In this document: positions 1 through 12,000 of the stretch, piece after piece
Layout of the letters: the number at the start of each line of letters is the position of its first letter
Numbering within the stretch: position 1 is the first letter of the stretch
Origin: Acridotheres tristis
Taxonomy: Eukaryota; Chordata; Aves; Passeriformes; Sturnidae
Length of the DNA: 64,000 bases
Reading direction: 5' to 3'
Assembly (NCBI GenBank): GCA_037013685.1
Contig: CM072887.1
Span: 92,276,347 to 92,340,346, forward strand
Translations under genes and position numbers: made by a program
The notes under the pieces: generated by a model
What the model saw: only the letters and a program-made list of their open reading frames with translations
Told to the model about the DNA's origin: nothing
Database searches by the model: none

Positions 1-355
1 GTCTTCATCCATTTCAGCCTGTATGGAGTTTGTAAAAGATGGCATTCACCAAGTCAGGGTAATTTCAGTGGGTGATTCTGGGATGATTTATTTTAGGATA
101 GGTTCTTCATGCAGTGCAAATTGCAAATGCTCGGTGGTGAGCAGCCTCCTGGCTGGAAGGACCTGCAATGACCAGGCATGCAGATCCAGCATCAATTTTC
201 TTTCATACTGTAGGAAGTTAATGCATGATGACCAAGTGGTATTCTCAGAAGTTTGATCCATTTTTACTAATAAAGTATTATTATTTGTGATCAGCAGCTT
301 CCTTTGGATTGTGCATTGGCCTTCTCTTGGCTTATTTTCCTGTTTGTTATGCAGT
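1..355. other. Unique AT-rich sequence ending in an acceptor-like site
   Basis: No gene or repeat is recognised here. An AATAAA hexamer lies near 270. A pyrimidine-rich tract (about 330-350) ends in GCAG at 351-354, which looks like a good splice acceptor on the plus strand. Short open frames on both strands carry no recognisable motif. Confidence 0.4.
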
Positions 356-675
356 GTCCTGAGTGTGTACATAATGCTTACCCACCTAACACTAACTTTA
401 AGAGTTAAATCAGCTTCTCAGGAAGCTGCAGAAGCCATTTCCTTACTGAAGGACAGTGGAACTGTGGCTAACACCCCCGAATGAAATGGCATTGCATTGG
501 AGCTTTAGATACAAGACAACCATCATTTGTCTGTATAGAACTAAAGAAAAAAAATGGATTTTCAATTTCTGATTTTAAAAAGTACTTGGTTCCAAAGCTC
601 AAGGAAAAGGTGGCTGAAAGCTCTACAGCGATTGCTAAAGCTCTTGCATCATTGAACAGTGGCAGAATTGAGTAA
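356..675 (+). pseudogene. Unidentified protein-like segment split by a frame change
   Basis: Two plus-strand open frames abut. The first runs through 356-484 and ends near residues SLLKDSGTVANTPE. The second starts at 481 in another frame, continues for 64 codons and ends at a TAA at 673-675. The second part is lysine-rich and has a plausible amphipathic helix near its end (VAESSTAIAKALASL). One small indel near 480 would join the two, which is how a decayed retrocopy or a miscalled exon would look. The acceptor-like GCAG at 351-354 lies just upstream. I do not recognise the family and see no poly(A) tail, so this may be chance openness. No function is proposed. Confidence 0.2.
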
Positions 676-1117
676 TCTCTCTTGGATCACTGCAGTGAAC
701 TCTCTGTACTTCAGTAAGGGGCTCACGATGACCCAAACTTCTCCATTCAATGCAGACAGCTGTCAGGCTCTCTTGGCAAGCACTGTCCAAGATGACACAG
801 AAGGTAGGTGAGGTTGGGGCTTGCACCTGGCATTAACACACAGCAAAGGGTAAAGACAAAGATGAGAAAAGAATAGGGTAGAGGGACTCTGTCATATATT
901 TTTTAAAGCAAAGAGTCAACGTTTCCCAAGGATTGAATGTAAATGGATGTAAATGTAATGCTGTTGCTAGCCAGCCAGCAGATAAAGTTGCATGGAATGC
1001 AAGAAAGAAGAGCCTGTGGGAGATACTTTGTCACCTGACAACTGCACAGGCAAGTGGAAAACCTCATATGAGCTACTCCTAAAAGGAAGCTGTGGGTTTC
1101 TCCAGAAAGACTTCCCA
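676..1117. other. Non-coding sequence before the first CR1 element
   Basis: No gene is seen. A donor-like AAG|GTAGGT occurs near 801-809 on the plus strand; with the acceptor near 354 it would bound the protein-like segment, but the frame closes at 675. The last part, from about 1000, could be a very decayed continuation of the CR1 that follows. Confidence 0.35.
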
Positions 1118-2090
1118 CATACTGGTATTTCCCAGGGCTCAGTGTTGGCCAGCCCTGTTTAATGCCTTTATCAATGAACTGGGCACAGAGATTGATGCTT
1201 CCTCAACCAGTTTGCAGATCCAAGTTGGGTGGGAGTGTTGATCTTCTGGAGAGTAAGAAAGATCTGCAGAGCAACCTGGACAGGCTGGATCGATGGTCTG
1301 AGGCCACTTTTATGAAGTTCAACCAGAACAAGTGCCATTTCCTGCCCTTGGATCACAGTGAGCCCCTGCAGTGCTGCAGGCTGGGGACAGTGTCTGGAAA
1401 GCTGCCTGATGGTAAATGACCTGGCTGTGCTCGTTGACAGCAGCTGAACATGAGCCAGTGTGTGCCCAGGTGGCCAAGAAGGCCAGTGGCATCCTGGTCT
1501 GTACCAGCAATAGGGTGGCCAGCAGGAGCAGGGCAGAGATCATCCCCCTGTACTCAGCACTGGTGAGGCTGCATCTCAAATCCTGTGTTCAGCTCTGGGC
1601 CCCTCACTAAAATAAGGACACTGAGGAGCTGGAGTGAGTCCAGAGAAGGGCAATGGGGCTGGTGAAGGGTCTGGAGCACAAACCTGATGGGGAGAAGCTG
1701 AGGGAGCTGGGATCATTCAGTCTGGGGAACAGGAGGTTCAAAGGAGACCTCATTGCTCTCTCCAACAGCCTGAAAGGAGGGTGTAGTGAGGTGGGGGTCC
1801 GTCTCTTCTGCCAAGTAACAAGCAGTTAGGGTGAGAGGAAATGGCCTCAAGTTGCAACAGGAAAGGTTTATATTGGATATCAGGAAAAATTTCTTCACCA
1901 AAAGGGTTGTCAAACATTGAAACAGGCTGCTCAGAGAAGTGGTGGAGTCACTGCCCCCAAAGATATTTAAAAGATATGTAGATATGATGCACAGGGTTAT
2001 GATTTAGTGGTGAACTTGGCAGCACTGGGTTAATGATGGGTCTTGATCAGAACTTAGATGTCTTTTCCAACTGAAACGATTCTGTGATTC
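1118..2090 (+). mobile_element. CR1 LINE, 5'-truncated, with decayed reverse transcriptase
   Basis: This is a non-LTR retrotransposon fragment of the avian CR1 family. Translated pieces match the C-terminal part of CR1 reverse transcriptase in order: a 'LFNAFINEL' block, a 'DRLDRWSEATFMKFNQNKCHFL' block, an '[32 protein letters not shown]' block and the 'QLWAPH' block. The copy then runs through the 3' UTR to the terminal ATTCTGTGATTC at about 2079-2090, followed by a T run. The catalytic region is broken: TTTGCAGAT at 1211-1219 encodes the FAD part of the FADD-type motif, but the next codons are displaced by what looks like a 4-bp deletion. Further stops and frame changes follow. The copy cannot be active. 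The 5' boundary is approximate. Confidence 0.93.
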
Positions 2091-4215
2091 TTTTTTTTAA
2101 GGGAAGCATTGCTTGAACTAGTAGACATGAAAAATAATTTCTCCTTATTTTAGAATTAAAGTTTTCAAACATGCTCGTCAAATATCACTGAAGGGCACCT
2201 TTTTTTCTTTCAGGAACAAGAGACAGTATAGATGTTTTTAGGAAAAATATCTGCATTACTGATCTCTGGTGGGAGTGGTGAGAGAAAGTGAACTACAGCT
2301 AAATTTCAAATTCCCAGTCACTGAGTTTTATTTAAGAACCTGATTTTCAAGATGCTGAGTTCAATCAGTTATATATAATTTTCTGATGCTGGATACTCTT
2401 TACCTGAGTATAGCTATGCTAATTAAAATATCACTGTATCTTTGCTCCCCATTGGACTACTGCTTTGCAATGGGCTACATTTTAATAAAGCAGAATGTTT
2501 TCTTCTGCACCACTGATACCCATCCAGACCTCCGTGCAGAGGTTTCCTCCATTCCAGCTGTGTACAAATGGGTGCAAGGGGGAAAAGTAGCTGCAGATCT
2601 AATATGAATGAAAGTAAAACTTCAGCCTCTCTTGCTCACAGGCTGCCCCCTTTTTTTTACTTCTACTTTCAGAGTGTTGTGAATACTGGAACTAATATTT
2701 GCTGCCTCTGTTTTTTCCTTTTTTATAAAACCATGCTGTAATAAAATTGAGACTTCTCCAAAAGTCTTCACAAAAATCAGATGATGAGAGATACTTAATT
2801 AATTGAAAATATTAAAGTAATAATATTAAAATGCTTTTTTTCCTCAGTCTTCAAGTTTTCACTGAAAGAAATTTGCATTTACTATTTTCCTTACATGGCT
2901 TTTATTCATATATCCAAGAAGACAGATTAAAGTTTAATTATTTCCATTCACCTTGCAATGTTCAAAACTAAGGTGCTGTCATGAAGAATGCGTATGGAAC
3001 CTTAACTAAAATAATAACAGTCCTTTTCTTCTATTCCCATGTAGCAGAAAATAAATACTATGGAAAACAAGAAAAAGTTTCTTATTAATATTTAATTGGA
3101 AGATTTTATACATTTGACAGAAATTTGAGAAACTTATTTCCTGTTTGTAACTTAATTAAAAATAATATCATAATTTAATTTCTGTGAATTGTAATCTACA
3201 TTTTCATAAATTGCAAAAAAGAGGAAAGAGTTTATACATTAAAAAGCAAAAATGCTGTATGCAAGTCCTTTCTGTACACAAAAGTATCTTACTGTAACTC
3301 TATAGTTTCATATTTGAGGTGAAAATTACTGGTCATAGGTGATTTTGCAGGTATTCCACACTGTCCTCCATGTCAAAAAGATTGCCACAGAGCTGCTCGA
3401 TGAGCATACAAAACCAGTTCAGCTAACCCAAATGTCACTAGTCTGGGTGACATGGTTATAAGCTTCCTCCTACAGCAATAAATCTATGAGTGGGAAAATT
3501 ACTGCCTTGTCAGTTCCTCCAAATTTTCTGTTTATGTGTAATTTTGCCATTTTCCTTAAAGCACAGAGGTAGCAACATATAGCCCCACTATAAAATGTGT
3601 ATTTCTGTTTTAATTAGGTTCATTTGGCAGAAGCTGAGAACAAGCTGGCAGAATGTGGCCTCTCTGGAGGATATTCAACAGCAACCACTCAGGCATGGGA
3701 CACCCCTGCCTTGGCAGGACAGTGGCAGGATCTAACCTGGCCCATTCCCAGTGCTGCTGGCTCATCCTCAGCTATTCTCATAGATGCTGCCAGTGCATTA
3801 CTACTGTGTCTTATTAACACTTAAGTAAATTCTCCTGGGAGCAACTTGCAAGACACTGTACATATTTTTCATTAGAATACAAGACGTACATGATTCAGTA
3901 TCCGTGCCCTTTTCAAATCCCAAGTTCCAGCAGATGTGCCAAGATGCAAAGAACACAAAAAGTGGTTGACTGAAGAAAATGGCCAAAGATCAGTACAGAA
4001 AATATGGCTTGAAAAAACTTACCAATTGAAAAAAATTTTAGAGCCTCTACTCTTTATAGAGTAGGGTCACTGTCAGCTCCATTTGCCTTTTTAAACATGA
4101 AGACATGAGATGTGTGTGAGACCACTGAGAAGGAAAAAGAATTCAGGGCATATGAGCTTCTTGGTCACATATTTAGAATTTTCTTGAGAGACTCAAATGC
4201 TCATATATGAGCAAT
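2091..4215. other. Unique AT-rich intergenic or intronic sequence
   Basis: No gene, RNA or repeat family is recognised. A slightly GC-richer patch at about 3620-3835 contains a 66-codon open frame with no recognisable motif, and I treat it as chance. The stretch 2680-3320 is very AT-rich, with many A or T runs. Confidence 0.5.
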
Positions 4216-4271
4216 ATATATTATTATTATTACTCTATTATAATTATTATTATTAATATTATTATTATTAG
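4216..4271. repeat. Interrupted (ATT)n microsatellite
   Basis: The stretch is made of ATT/TAT triplets, including TATTATTATTATTA and ATTATTATTATTAATATTATTATTATTA, split by a short CTC-containing interruption. The imperfect structure suggests an older array. Confidence 0.85.
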
Positions 4272-7200
4272 GTGTGTATAGGATTGCCAAGAGGTTTTGA
4301 CCTGTTCTTCCAGGCACTAAGTTTTCTACATAGATATACGACTTCTCAAACAGCCTTTCTAGTACAAAGTCAGCATGAAGGCAAGAATATATATAATTTA
4401 CTGCTTTGACCCAAACATTTTAAGCCTTTCTTTGCTTTGGTTAACTCAGATTACTACTCAGAAATGTTTCTTAAAAAAAAAAGTGTCTTTTCAGTAATAA
4501 TGATCAAGCTAAGAAACTGGGTTCAAAGTACATCTTGTTTCCAGGGAACACCAGTATTGAGTGCAATGGGAAGTTCAGAGGTAGAGACTCAAACTTCCTC
4601 AGTAAGGAGTGAACCTGGAGTGAGGAGCCTGAGGAAGAGGGGCAGAGGAGGAAGTAAATAGCACCAAAGTGGAGAACCAGAGCTGTGACAGGCTGGAAAT
4701 GAGACAGAAAGGATAAACCTGATCATCATCAGGAATTTAGGATACTCAGCATCATTATTCTTCTACTTTCACAGCAAGAACCTCTGAATCCAGCTCATAG
4801 ACAGACCTGTTGTTGTTATTCAGCCCAGCCAACAGGCCATTCACAGCCTTCCCCAATATCCCTGTTCTTTACACATCATGTTGATGTTGTGCCACATCAA
4901 CACCCCCAAACAAAATTCACCAAGGAACATTCCCTTGCTGTGAGGATAAACATGCACAACCTGTCCACGCAATTCTCTGGACAATTCTCTTTCCTCCAAA
5001 GTGAGAGTGGCTGCATCCAAGAAGCTGTTGGTAGGTTCTGTCCTTAGCCTCAGCTACCACTTGTCCTTGTCCAGGAATTGCCTGAGACACAGATTGTTTT
5101 GGCCCTAAGCAAAAACTGCAATGGAAAAAGCCCTCTATGTGAACAATTCAACAACATGGAAAACATTAAAATCTGTGGATTGGACAATAGCGATAGCTCT
5201 GGATCTGTGGATGATATTAGGATGTTTGCGATGCATGTTTTTGTTTGTTAGTACAGAAGTAGCCTAGGTACTACAGCCTGATTTAGAACATATCTGTAAT
5301 TTCTAATTTTAAAGGGGAAAAGAAGGAAAAGATGATGGAAATGGGAAAGTAAGAAAAAGGAGGGAGAAGAGATCAGAGAAGCAACCTGAAAAATGAATCA
5401 ACACAAAATCTTTATAAAAATGCAGTGGAACCTGTGCATACTCTAAGATGAAGAAAAGCTCATCTCAAACTGCTGTGAGGGACACTATCTGGCTACTGGC
5501 CCTACAAAAATGAAAATCCCAAAGTCTTTAAAAATCCCAAATTCTGGATCAAATAAAATACTTCTTTCGGTGTTAATTTGGACACATTGCTATTTGGAAT
5601 TAAATCTGAGAGACAGTACATAAAGAGATAAATCAGCTTTGGATCTAGTGAGTAATGTCTGAAAAAAAAAAGTTTTGTCTTTAGTTTGAATAGCTCTCTG
5701 TCAATACCTGAAACTGCAGATTGATGGAACAATATTGCTGAGAGGCAGCTCTGCACCACAACATTTGACCACTTTGGTCTTGCAGGACTTGAAGCTGCAC
5801 AGCTGGGAATTAATACACATTAAAAGTGAGTTTTATGCTGGATTGGTTCTTTGCTCCCCTCTTGTATGTGCTTGCACAGATGTTTCCATGACCTTTACAG
5901 TGGGGGAATGTAGGATCATCAGCCCAGCTCAGGACGTCTCTTCTCATGTTGGCATTGATGTAAATCACTTTGGGAGGATCTAAATCACATGGTCTGACAG
6001 CCAATCCCCTCTCAAAAGATCCCTTATGGAGGCAGCTCTAGCAGTGTCAGCCCACTTTGTGGTGCTGTCACCAGTGCATTTGTAAAAACATTAATTAGAG
6101 TAACCAGAAGGTGCAGAAAACCTTTGGGAGACACCACAATACGAAAAAAAACAATACTTCAATCTCTGTCTTAATTACTCACTTTTGGATTATAAAATCT
6201 CTACTGAAATAAGATATTATCACAGGCCAGAATTAGTACTATGGGAGATAGGGTTATGACTGAAGATGAGTAATTCAAAACACATCGTGCTTTCAGATTA
6301 CCCTCCAAAAAGGGGATTGCAGCCCCAAATTGCCTTCGTCTTGCCCCACTCAGCATAGAGAGACAGCTCAGTTTTGGTAAGGTGTGGCCCTATCCTCCAA
6401 AAGGGAAGTTTCTTACTGCTGTAGTGATTTTGCAGCACAGCTCACAGATAATTACTGCCCCATCAGTTTCCAAAATGTTCCTTATCCATCTTACCCATTC
6501 TTTTCACCATCTATTGTCAGGAGCTTTACATATTTGAGAGCATAATCTTCCTTTACTTACTATTTGTTTTTATTATTATTGTACCATTATAATCTCATTA
6601 TAGTCTTTTCCAGTTTCAATTATTGTATTTATTTTTTATGTGAGTCACTGTAATTGCTTTTAGTTTTTAATAATGTTTAAAATTTTCACTCTCCAAAGCA
6701 CACGTTATTATTCCCATTATAAAATTCAGTTAAAAGGTTGTCAATAGTCTTGGTTTGCACTGGTCTTGAATTGATCTCTTTGCCATGCATGATACAATAA
6801 CCCTGCCTTGCTAATGCCTCCAGCCCACAAAGGTAGATTCACTTTTAAACGACAGGCTCATCAGAATATTAGAACTCATTGGAAAAATGGTATTCATACT
6901 AGTGTGGAAGAGAAATATTTTACAAAGTCCTTAAAGCCTAAAAACATTGCAAAATTATTCTCCAATCCATCCAACTGTGGGAATTACTGAATTACAGAAT
7001 TTTCTACTCTGGGTGTGATTTGTAAAACACAACTTTTTTGACAGGACTCTGAAGTTCTGTGACAGAATGACTATTAAGCTTACAAAACTTAATCACTTCA
7101 ATGAAGGGTGATAAAGTAATCCACCTCTGACAGAAAATTAGAAGACATTCTCCTAATTTCCTGATTATTTCTCTCAAATGTGAGATTAAGTGTATATCCA

Positions 7201-9524
7201 CCAATCATGCACACATGTCCAAATAAATTAAGTAAATAAGATCTGAAAATAAATCCTGGTATGTTTTCCTGCACAGAAATCCTGTAATCTCTCAGGAACC
7301 CACTTAAAACCAGTGCAGCTTTACTTGTTTGCATGACTTGTCCATGAGAAATGTTTCCAAAAGAGTTGATTCAAATTATAGTGATGCAGTTTTTAAGTTA
7401 CCAGAGATATCTTTTTATCCCATTACATTAAATTAATTTACACATTACTGACTTACCAGGATGGATGTTTTCCTAGAAACAGAACTAAATGCAATGATAC
7501 TGTAATAATGAGCACTTCCCTTTTTCAAATAGGTTTGGCGCGTGAATCTATCAGTAATTTGGCAATAACCTGAGCCCTTTATCCACAAACATTATTTAAA
7601 TATGTGCACAAGACCCACTGTAACAATGTCAGAACTTTCATCTGCAACAGTAAAAATACTGCACTCTGCTCAGGAAACACTTCTCAATGCTTTTGAGAAA
7701 CATGTCTCAGCATTTAGTCCCAGGCAAATCACATTCATTGTACATGTAATATTTGCATACTTTTAAAATTTGACAGAATTCAGTGCAAAATTAGATTAGA
7801 AAATGTTTTGAGTATTTTGTGGTGCAAAGTCACTAGAAGTGGGCAAAGATGTATCTAGAGGATGGGTGTACTCCTCAGCAAGGCACAGCTTGACAATCCT
7901 GTTAATCCTCATTGCAATTCAGAATTGCTGCTATGAAATTGCTCTTCAGCTTGTTCATCTGCATAACAAGTGATCTCTGATCATTTCAGAGCCAGAAAGA
8001 TCCATCCATGATAATATCAAGATAAAAGCTCTGATGTTACAGACAGCTGGGAATAAGAAGGCAATTTAAGTGCAATCTTCAGAATATGCAAGCTACATTA
8101 TACAGGTAACAGGATTTGATGAAGAAACCATTTCAGCCTGCTCCTGAATCCCTTAATTACCAGAAAAGCAACCTACATACTATTCATTGTTTCCCAAAGA
8201 CCTAGAAAATATCATGAAATCTTCTAGTTTAGTCACCATTTCTCCACAGTCATCTAGATTTTACACAAAACCTCCAGTCAACTTGGTTGTCTGAATCATG
8301 ACCTTTTAAAGAGGCACACATTGGGTGTATGTTGTGGTTGTATTGACAGCAGCCTCTGCACCTTGGCCACTGAAACACCAATGTCCAGAAAAAAAATTAC
8401 ACAATAAGAGTGAAAAAATTCTGTAGATAAAATAAAGAGAGGGAAAAGAGAATTTGGAATTTTTTCTTTATTTAGTGCTACAGCTAATATCTAGTTTTAT
8501 ATTTAGCAAAATTGGCAAACAGCAATTACAGTCTTAAAGGTCATCAGTTCATCCCCCCTGCTATGCAAGTAAATAAGCAAAGTGGCCCAGATGAAGACTT
8601 TTACATCTACCTGAAGTGCATTATCAAGGTATTTGAATGACAAGTGCCCTGCAAATTCCCATAAACCAAAGTCAGAAAGTCTGAGAAGCTTAGTGTTCCA
8701 AAGGGTTATAATTTGGTTTGGTATGTGGTGCATGTCTCATGTATATTCTAGAAGCACACCTCTGACTCAACAAGCTGGGCCTCTTGAGCTCAAAAGGTCA
8801 ATCTAAAACTCCTCAGGTATGACAGGTATGAGACAAAACAGATATGAATGGGAGCTGGTCAGAGATGATGTCTCTGCTATGGGAAATAAGTTTCACCAGC
8901 CACTTCTACCTCCATTTTCACTATAGCAAAAAAATTGCCTTATTTGTAGTGGTCTTGTTCTACTTTTCTCTGACAATTTGAAGAACCTTTTGTTTGATGA
9001 TGTTTTCACTCAGGACTGATCTGTTTCAGCTGAAATACACCTCTGCTTCTGAAAAGCCAAAAATCAAAATGAGTCTGACAAGGCATTTTACCCAGACCTT
9101 AAGGGATTTTTTCCTCTTTTTCACATGCCTGTGTGTTCTTCCAAGGTCACTTAACATAGACAAGCAAGAAAACTGTCATGTACTAATATCAAGAACGCCA
9201 CTGTAATGCTGAAACCCTTTGCCTGTTCCCTAGTCCTCTGTTTAAATACTCAGTAGCTGAGCCCTTCAACTCCCAGAATGACCCTAAACCAGTCTGACAT
9301 CCTATGTCCAGCACCAGAGAATAGAAAGAGCTGAAATTTCCAAGAAGACATTCTTTGCAATTCTAGTTTTATGACCTTCTTTTCTTGGTCTTAATCGGCC
9401 AGTTAATTTTTCCCTTAACCAAGTATCCATCCAGCCTTGTGGACATGAATGAAATTAATTTATATCTACATTCTAGTCATGGTGTTCTAATTGTTTGTTT
9501 CTGATACAAGTTTTAGAAGATTTC
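4272..9524. other. Unique AT-rich sequence with no gene found
   Basis: I read this stretch on both strands and found no convincing exon, RNA gene or repeat family. Open frames reach only about 85 codons (for example 5502-5759 on the minus strand) and show no domain. Moderately GC-richer pieces lie at about 4790-5110 and 5860-6070. A purine-rich run occurs at about 5300-5385. The piece at about 6540-6680 is strongly AT-rich. Confidence 0.5.
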
Positions 9525-9541
9525 TTTTTTTTTTTTTTTTT
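9525..9541. repeat. Poly(T) run, 17 bases
   Basis: An uninterrupted T17 tract, prone to length change. No retrocopy is seen next to it, so it is not clearly a poly(A) tail read in reverse. Confidence 0.9.
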
Positions 9542-9779
9542 ATATTTACTTCCAGTTGAGTGTTGAATTGGGCTGAGCCTGGTTCCAGTACTTCACAGCC
9601 ATTCTTACAACAATGTCTTTTAACTGCCATCACAACAACCTTTTGAGATCTGTCTTTCAAGCAGTATCTAACCCATAACTCTGCTATAATGTTTTTAAAA
9701 TCATCTACATCAAGTCAGGAAGCTTGCACCACTCTATATACATTTGGCCAAAATTAACTGAAACCTTGAAGAAAACTTC

Positions 9780-9924
9780 TGCATCCCTGGAAATATTCAA
9801 GGCCAGGTTGGATGGAGCTTGGAACAACTTAGTCTAGTGGAAGGGTCCCTACCTATGCCAGGGGATTTGGAACTACAGGACCTTTAAGGTCCCTTCCAAC
9901 CCAAGCCATTCTGTGATTCTATGA
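9780..9924 (+). mobile_element. CR1 LINE 3' end fragment
   Basis: The stretch follows the CR1 3' region: a 'catccctggaaatattcaag' block, then 'gccaggttggatgg', a 'gggtccctacctatgccagg' block, 'ggtcccttccaaccca' and the terminal 'ttctgtgattctatga'. Only the last 145 bases or so are present, as expected for a strongly 5'-truncated insertion. The bases before about 9780 are unrelated. Confidence 0.95.
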
Positions 9925-10105
9925 CAAGACCTACCATCATCTAAAAATGTGAAAACCCATTACAGAGTCTAAACCTGTAACTCCTTAGTAACCAAAAAGA
10001 TTAGACAGAATTCGGGTTCTATATAAAATGAACCACATTTGCTAATGGAGCAATCCCGATGGTTACTTTGAATATTGGTATAATACTGACACACTTAAAG
10101 AGTTT

Positions 10106-10192
10106 TCATAGAATCATAGAATGGCTTGAGTTGGAAGGAGCCTTAAAGATCATCTAGTTTCATCTAGTTCCATCCCCCCTGCCATGTGTAGG
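10106..10192 (-). mobile_element. CR1 LINE 3' terminal fragment, reverse orientation
   Basis: Read on the plus strand this is the reverse complement of a CR1 end: 'tcatagaatcatagaatggc', then 'ttggaaggagcct' and 'catccccc.tgccatg'. It contains a small internal duplication of CATCTAGTTY (about 10151-10170). It lies about 180 bases downstream of the opposite-facing fragment ending at 9924, so the two tails converge. Confidence 0.93.
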
Positions 10193-12000
10193 AAAGTTTT
10201 CTCAGCTGTCCTTGAATTATTCTTGTATAAACAATGAACCAGAAAACTTTCCAAACGAGCTGTTTTACATACTTAGGTATAAATGACCTGACTCTGCAGA
10301 TACTAATGTCATTCATAGATACCACTGTCAAAGAAAAACTACTGACTTGCATAACACAAGGCCTTACACCTTAGAAGTAGAATACAGAATAAAAATATTT
10401 ATTGAAACCCTCTGATTTCTTTTATAATCAGTACTGTAATTTTCCCCAACCACAATGGGCTTACTCCTCTGCTATAATTTTTTTTTTTTTGGTTCTAAGA
10501 TGTCTAAAATCCTCCATTAAACTTCATTCTGCCAATTTTCACTATATTTTTCACTACTGTCTCCGAGGGGAGACACTTTTATGTGCTTTGCTGTATCAGG
10601 TCCTCATAAAGAAAGGCGTCAGACCTACAGAAGCTTTCCTCTCTCATGATGAAAAGCCCAGGTGCCAGTTCCATATCATTTTCGTATACAGAGCCATATT
10701 TGTAAATAATTGTTACATTATTTAGCCAACTTGACGTGATCTGGAGGAAAGACAAACTCATTGAACTCTAAAATATTATATTATTAGGTTCCCCAGAACC
10801 ATTAGTGAATATCCCAGGCAGGAGATAAAGGTACTTTTGAATTGCAAACAAATAGTCAGTCATAAAATAAAAGGAGGGGAAAAAAAAGGAGCAAATGCTT
10901 CCAAATACCTCAAGAAGGTAGAGTTCAGCTTTAGTTTCTTCAGACAGCTTAATTTAAAAAAAAAATAACTAGCATGCACAGGTTTAAAAAAAATGTTGAT
11001 TATGTTTTGCTATTAAGAAATTTAAAGGGGAAAAATACCTAGATGGAAGGCAAGTTATGCAGCCTTTGCTAGATGCATACATACCCTTTAATTCATTTGA
11101 ATAAAATACTTGATGTTGAAAATCATCATTTCAGCAATATGTCTAACTACACTTCTTTATTTTGCATAACATAAGAAAACAGGCACTTAACTGCTACAGA
11201 TGCACTTCCCACTGTGTAATCTGAATGTGAGCATATTAAATGAAGAACACTTAATATTGAAAATAAGGATTATCACTGGGATGGCAGTTGTTCCATAAAT
11301 ATATACTAATACAAAATAAAGAAATGGTCAGGGCTCACTGTTGCCAGTTAACTCATATTTTAGTATGATTTACTTATTGGCTGTTGAACCTTAAATATTG
11401 TAAATGCATCCCAAAGTCAATATCTATAACATCAATGAAGCTATCCTGTTAATAATTTCAAGGCTAAAATTAATGAAAATAGGCTGAATGTTTTTCTTAG
11501 CTGAATGTTTTCCTGCAAAGATCACCTCTAAATGAATCAGTGGAATGAACTAGATACTACATTTAAGGAGATATACAGAAATGAGAATACTTTTTAAAGT
11601 GCTGATTTTACCACAGATTGAGGAATGGGGGAAGGAAAGAATGGAGGACAAGAATATATTTAAGAAGTTATCATGCCTTAATTCCTATTTAAATGAAAGA
11701 CAATCCACAGCTGTATACATTAATTGACTTCTTAAAACTGAGATTTTAAATGATGATTTCCTTCTTATGCTTCCAATTCACATAGATTAAGCAGGATTAT
11801 CTCACTGTGGCTGTTGTGTTGGCCTATGTCATTTGCTTTTCAACTAATATCAGAAATAGAGGCAAATGTTTATTTTTTTTTAATTTGATGTAAGAATAAC
11901 TACAGGACAAACATTCTTGTTATCTAGGAATAGTGATTACATTTTCTTACCTCTATAAGAAGAAACTTCAATGCAGTCACATCACACTTAAAGAAAAAAA
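10193..12000. other. Unique AT-rich sequence
   Basis: No gene or repeat family is recognised. A 107-codon open frame (10402-10725, plus) overlaps a 60-codon frame on the other strand and has no domain; I treat it as chance. Several T and A runs of 8-12 bases occur, near 10479, 10955 and 11872. Confidence 0.5.
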
